The notes under the pieces were generated by a model that did not search any database, was not told the DNA's origin, and was given only the letters and a program-made list of their open reading frames with translations. This document shows, in pieces, positions 4,697 to 5,907 of a DNA stretch of 5,907 nt; within the stretch, counting starts at the first letter, position 1; each line of letters begins with the position of its first letter. The stretch comes from Bacilli bacterium (GTDB taxonomy: Bacteria; Bacillota_I; Bacilli_A; RF39; UBA660). The DNA lies in assembly GCA_022793555.1 (NCBI GenBank), contig JAAWDB010000017.1, positions 1-5,907 of the forward strand. The letters are read 5' to 3'. The position numbers were made by a program, and so were the translations under genes.

Positions 4697-5907
4697 ATGA
4701 ACAAACAGTTAAACGAAGAATTTATAAAAAAATTATCCAAGAAAAAAAAAGAGCCTGAATGGATGCTCAATTTTCGTCTACAATCTTATAAAGCTTTTCA
4801 AAATCTAGATGATCCTTCCTTTGGGCCAAATCTAAACATTGATTTTAATAGCATTTTATATTATAAAAGTACAGAAGAAAAAGTCGAAAATGATTGGAAC
4901 AAAGTAAAAGAAAGTACTAGAGGGGTATTCTGTGATTTAGGTGTTATCGATGCCGAAGAAAAATATTTAGGTGGCGTAAGTAATCAATATGAAAGTGAAG
5001 TCATCTATCATAACCAAAAAGAAACCGCCGATATTATTTTTATGAGTACCGATGAAGCTTTACAAAAACATCCAGAGCTATTTCAAAAATATTTTAATAC
5101 CTTAGTAAATTATCAAGAAAACAAATACACAGCTTTAAATGGTGCCGTATGGAGTGGGGGCACGTTTATCTATATTCCTCCCTATACCAAACTAGATCGT
5201 CCTCTTCAAAGTTATTTCCGTATCGATACAGAAGCGCTAGGGCAATTTGAACGAACCATAATTATCGTGGATGAAGGTGCTGAATTATCATATATCGAAG
5301 GATGTACCGCTAGAAGTTATTCTAAAAATTCCTTACATGCAGGTGTTGTAGAAATATTTGTAGGAAAAAATGCCAAATGTCGTTACTCGACCATTCAAAA
5401 TTGGTCAACCGATGTTTATAACTTAGTAACAAAGCGTGCAATCGTAGAAGAATCAGGTCAAATGGAATGGATCGACGGCAATATTGGTAGCTATATTACC
5501 ATGAAATATCCATCTTGTATTTTAAAAGGTGACTATTCGGTTGGTAATTCGATAAGCATTGCCTATGCCAAAAAAGGACAATACCTTGATGCTGGCGCTA
5601 AAATGATTCACTTAGGAAAATACACCAAAAGTAACATAGTTAGCAAATCCATTGCCGAAAATGGAGGAATTGCGAATTACCGTGGGACTACAAAAATCAC
5701 TTCAAAAGCAGAGTTTTCCACGGCATCAATTAAATGTGATACCATTTTAATGGACGCGAGTTCCAAAAGTGATACTTATCCTAAAAATATTTTAGAAAAT
5801 AACACTTCAACACTCGAACACGAAGCTAGTGTCTCAAAAGTTAGTGAAGAAAAATTATTTTATTTAACCACCAAAGGACTAAATGAAGAAGAAGCCAAAG
5901 AATTACT
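4697..5907 (+). CDS. sufB: Fe-S cluster assembly protein SufB, 3'-truncated by window edge
   Basis: SufB forms the SufBC2D complex of the SUF pathway, on which sulfur and iron are assembled into Fe-S clusters in the cytoplasm. 403 codons are visible; the family is usually about 465-470 residues, so some 60 C-terminal residues lie outside. Family landmarks are in order: N-terminal EPEWMLNFRL (19-28), YLGGV with SEVIYH (90-105), SGGTFIYIPP (153-162), PLQSYFRI (169-176), EGCTA (201-205), DAGAKMIH (298-305), YRG (328-330), KCD (346-348) with Cys347 matching the cluster-ligand Cys405 of E. coli SufB, and LEHEA (373-377). Some usually conserved spots differ: PPYTKL where PPGVKV is common, and a Thr-Tyr-Pro-Lys stretch after SSKSD. 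No ligand residue is lost in the visible part. Firmicutes usually have sufB last in sufCDSUB. Here it is directly behind its own promoter, so it is first in its unit or alone; what follows is not visible. Confidence 0.97.
   Translation, partial: MNKQLNEEFIKKLSKKKKEPEWMLNFRLQSYKAFQNLDDPSFGPNLNIDFNSILYYKSTEEKVENDWNKVKESTRGVFCDLGVIDAEEKYLGGVSNQYESEVIYHNQKETADIIFMSTDEALQKHPELFQKYFNTLVNYQENKYTALNGAVWSGGTFIYIPPYTKLDRPLQSYFRIDTEALGQFERTIIIVDEGAELSYIEGCTARSYSKNSLHAGVVEIFVGKNAKCRYSTIQNWSTDVYNLVTKRAIVEESGQMEWIDGNIGSYITMKYPSCILKGDYSVGNSISIAYAKKGQYLDAGAKMIHLGKYTKSNIVSKSIAENGGIANYRGTTKITSKAEFSTASIKCDTILMDASSKSDTYPKNILENNTSTLEHEASVSKVSEEKLFYLTTKGLNEEEAKEL

Overview
The window is AT-rich bacterial DNA with tightly packed genes, strong AGGAGG-type ribosome binding sites and TATAAT-type promoters. 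It uses the standard bacterial code: tryptophan is always TGG, and TGA is a real stop at 2514-2516. SpoVS, SufB and a COG1092-type methyltransferase together point to a low-GC Firmicutes or Acholeplasma/Izemoplasma-like lineage rather than a code-4 mycoplasma. No RNA gene marks the species, so this placement is an inference.

Left part (1-1803, + strand): the 3' three-quarters or so of a CRISPR Cas3 protein, with the end of its HD nuclease domain and a complete SF2 helicase. The gene is cut by the left edge; its reading frame is open from base 1. It looks like the last gene of a cas operon. No cas4, cas1, cas2 or CRISPR array follows in the window.

Middle (1804-3369, + strand): after a 167-base spacer come two overlapping genes, a six-helix DUF308/HdeD-like membrane protein and a class I SAM-dependent methyltransferase of the RlmI/COG1092 type. 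A hairpin terminator at 3372-3400 separates them from a convergent minus-strand operon.

Right part (3399-4651, minus strand): a probable operon of three genes reading leftwards: an unrecognised soluble protein (4098-4598), an unrecognised tail-anchored membrane protein overlapping it by 8 bases (3716-4105), and spoVS (3399-3659). The spoVS ribosome binding site can pair perfectly with a CCTCC-containing segment just upstream. That segment can instead form a second, competing hairpin, which would make a compact candidate for translational control.

Right edge (4652-5907, + strand): sufB, the Fe-S cluster scaffold subunit, is transcribed divergently from the unknown pair and cut by the window end. 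The two divergent promoters have directly abutting -35 boxes. The best sufB promoter predicts an unusually short leader that would cut into its own Shine-Dalgarno sequence.

The features most worth a second look are the spoVS leader, the coupled unknown pair and the back-to-back sufB promoter. No entirely new multi-gene system can be demonstrated from this sequence alone.
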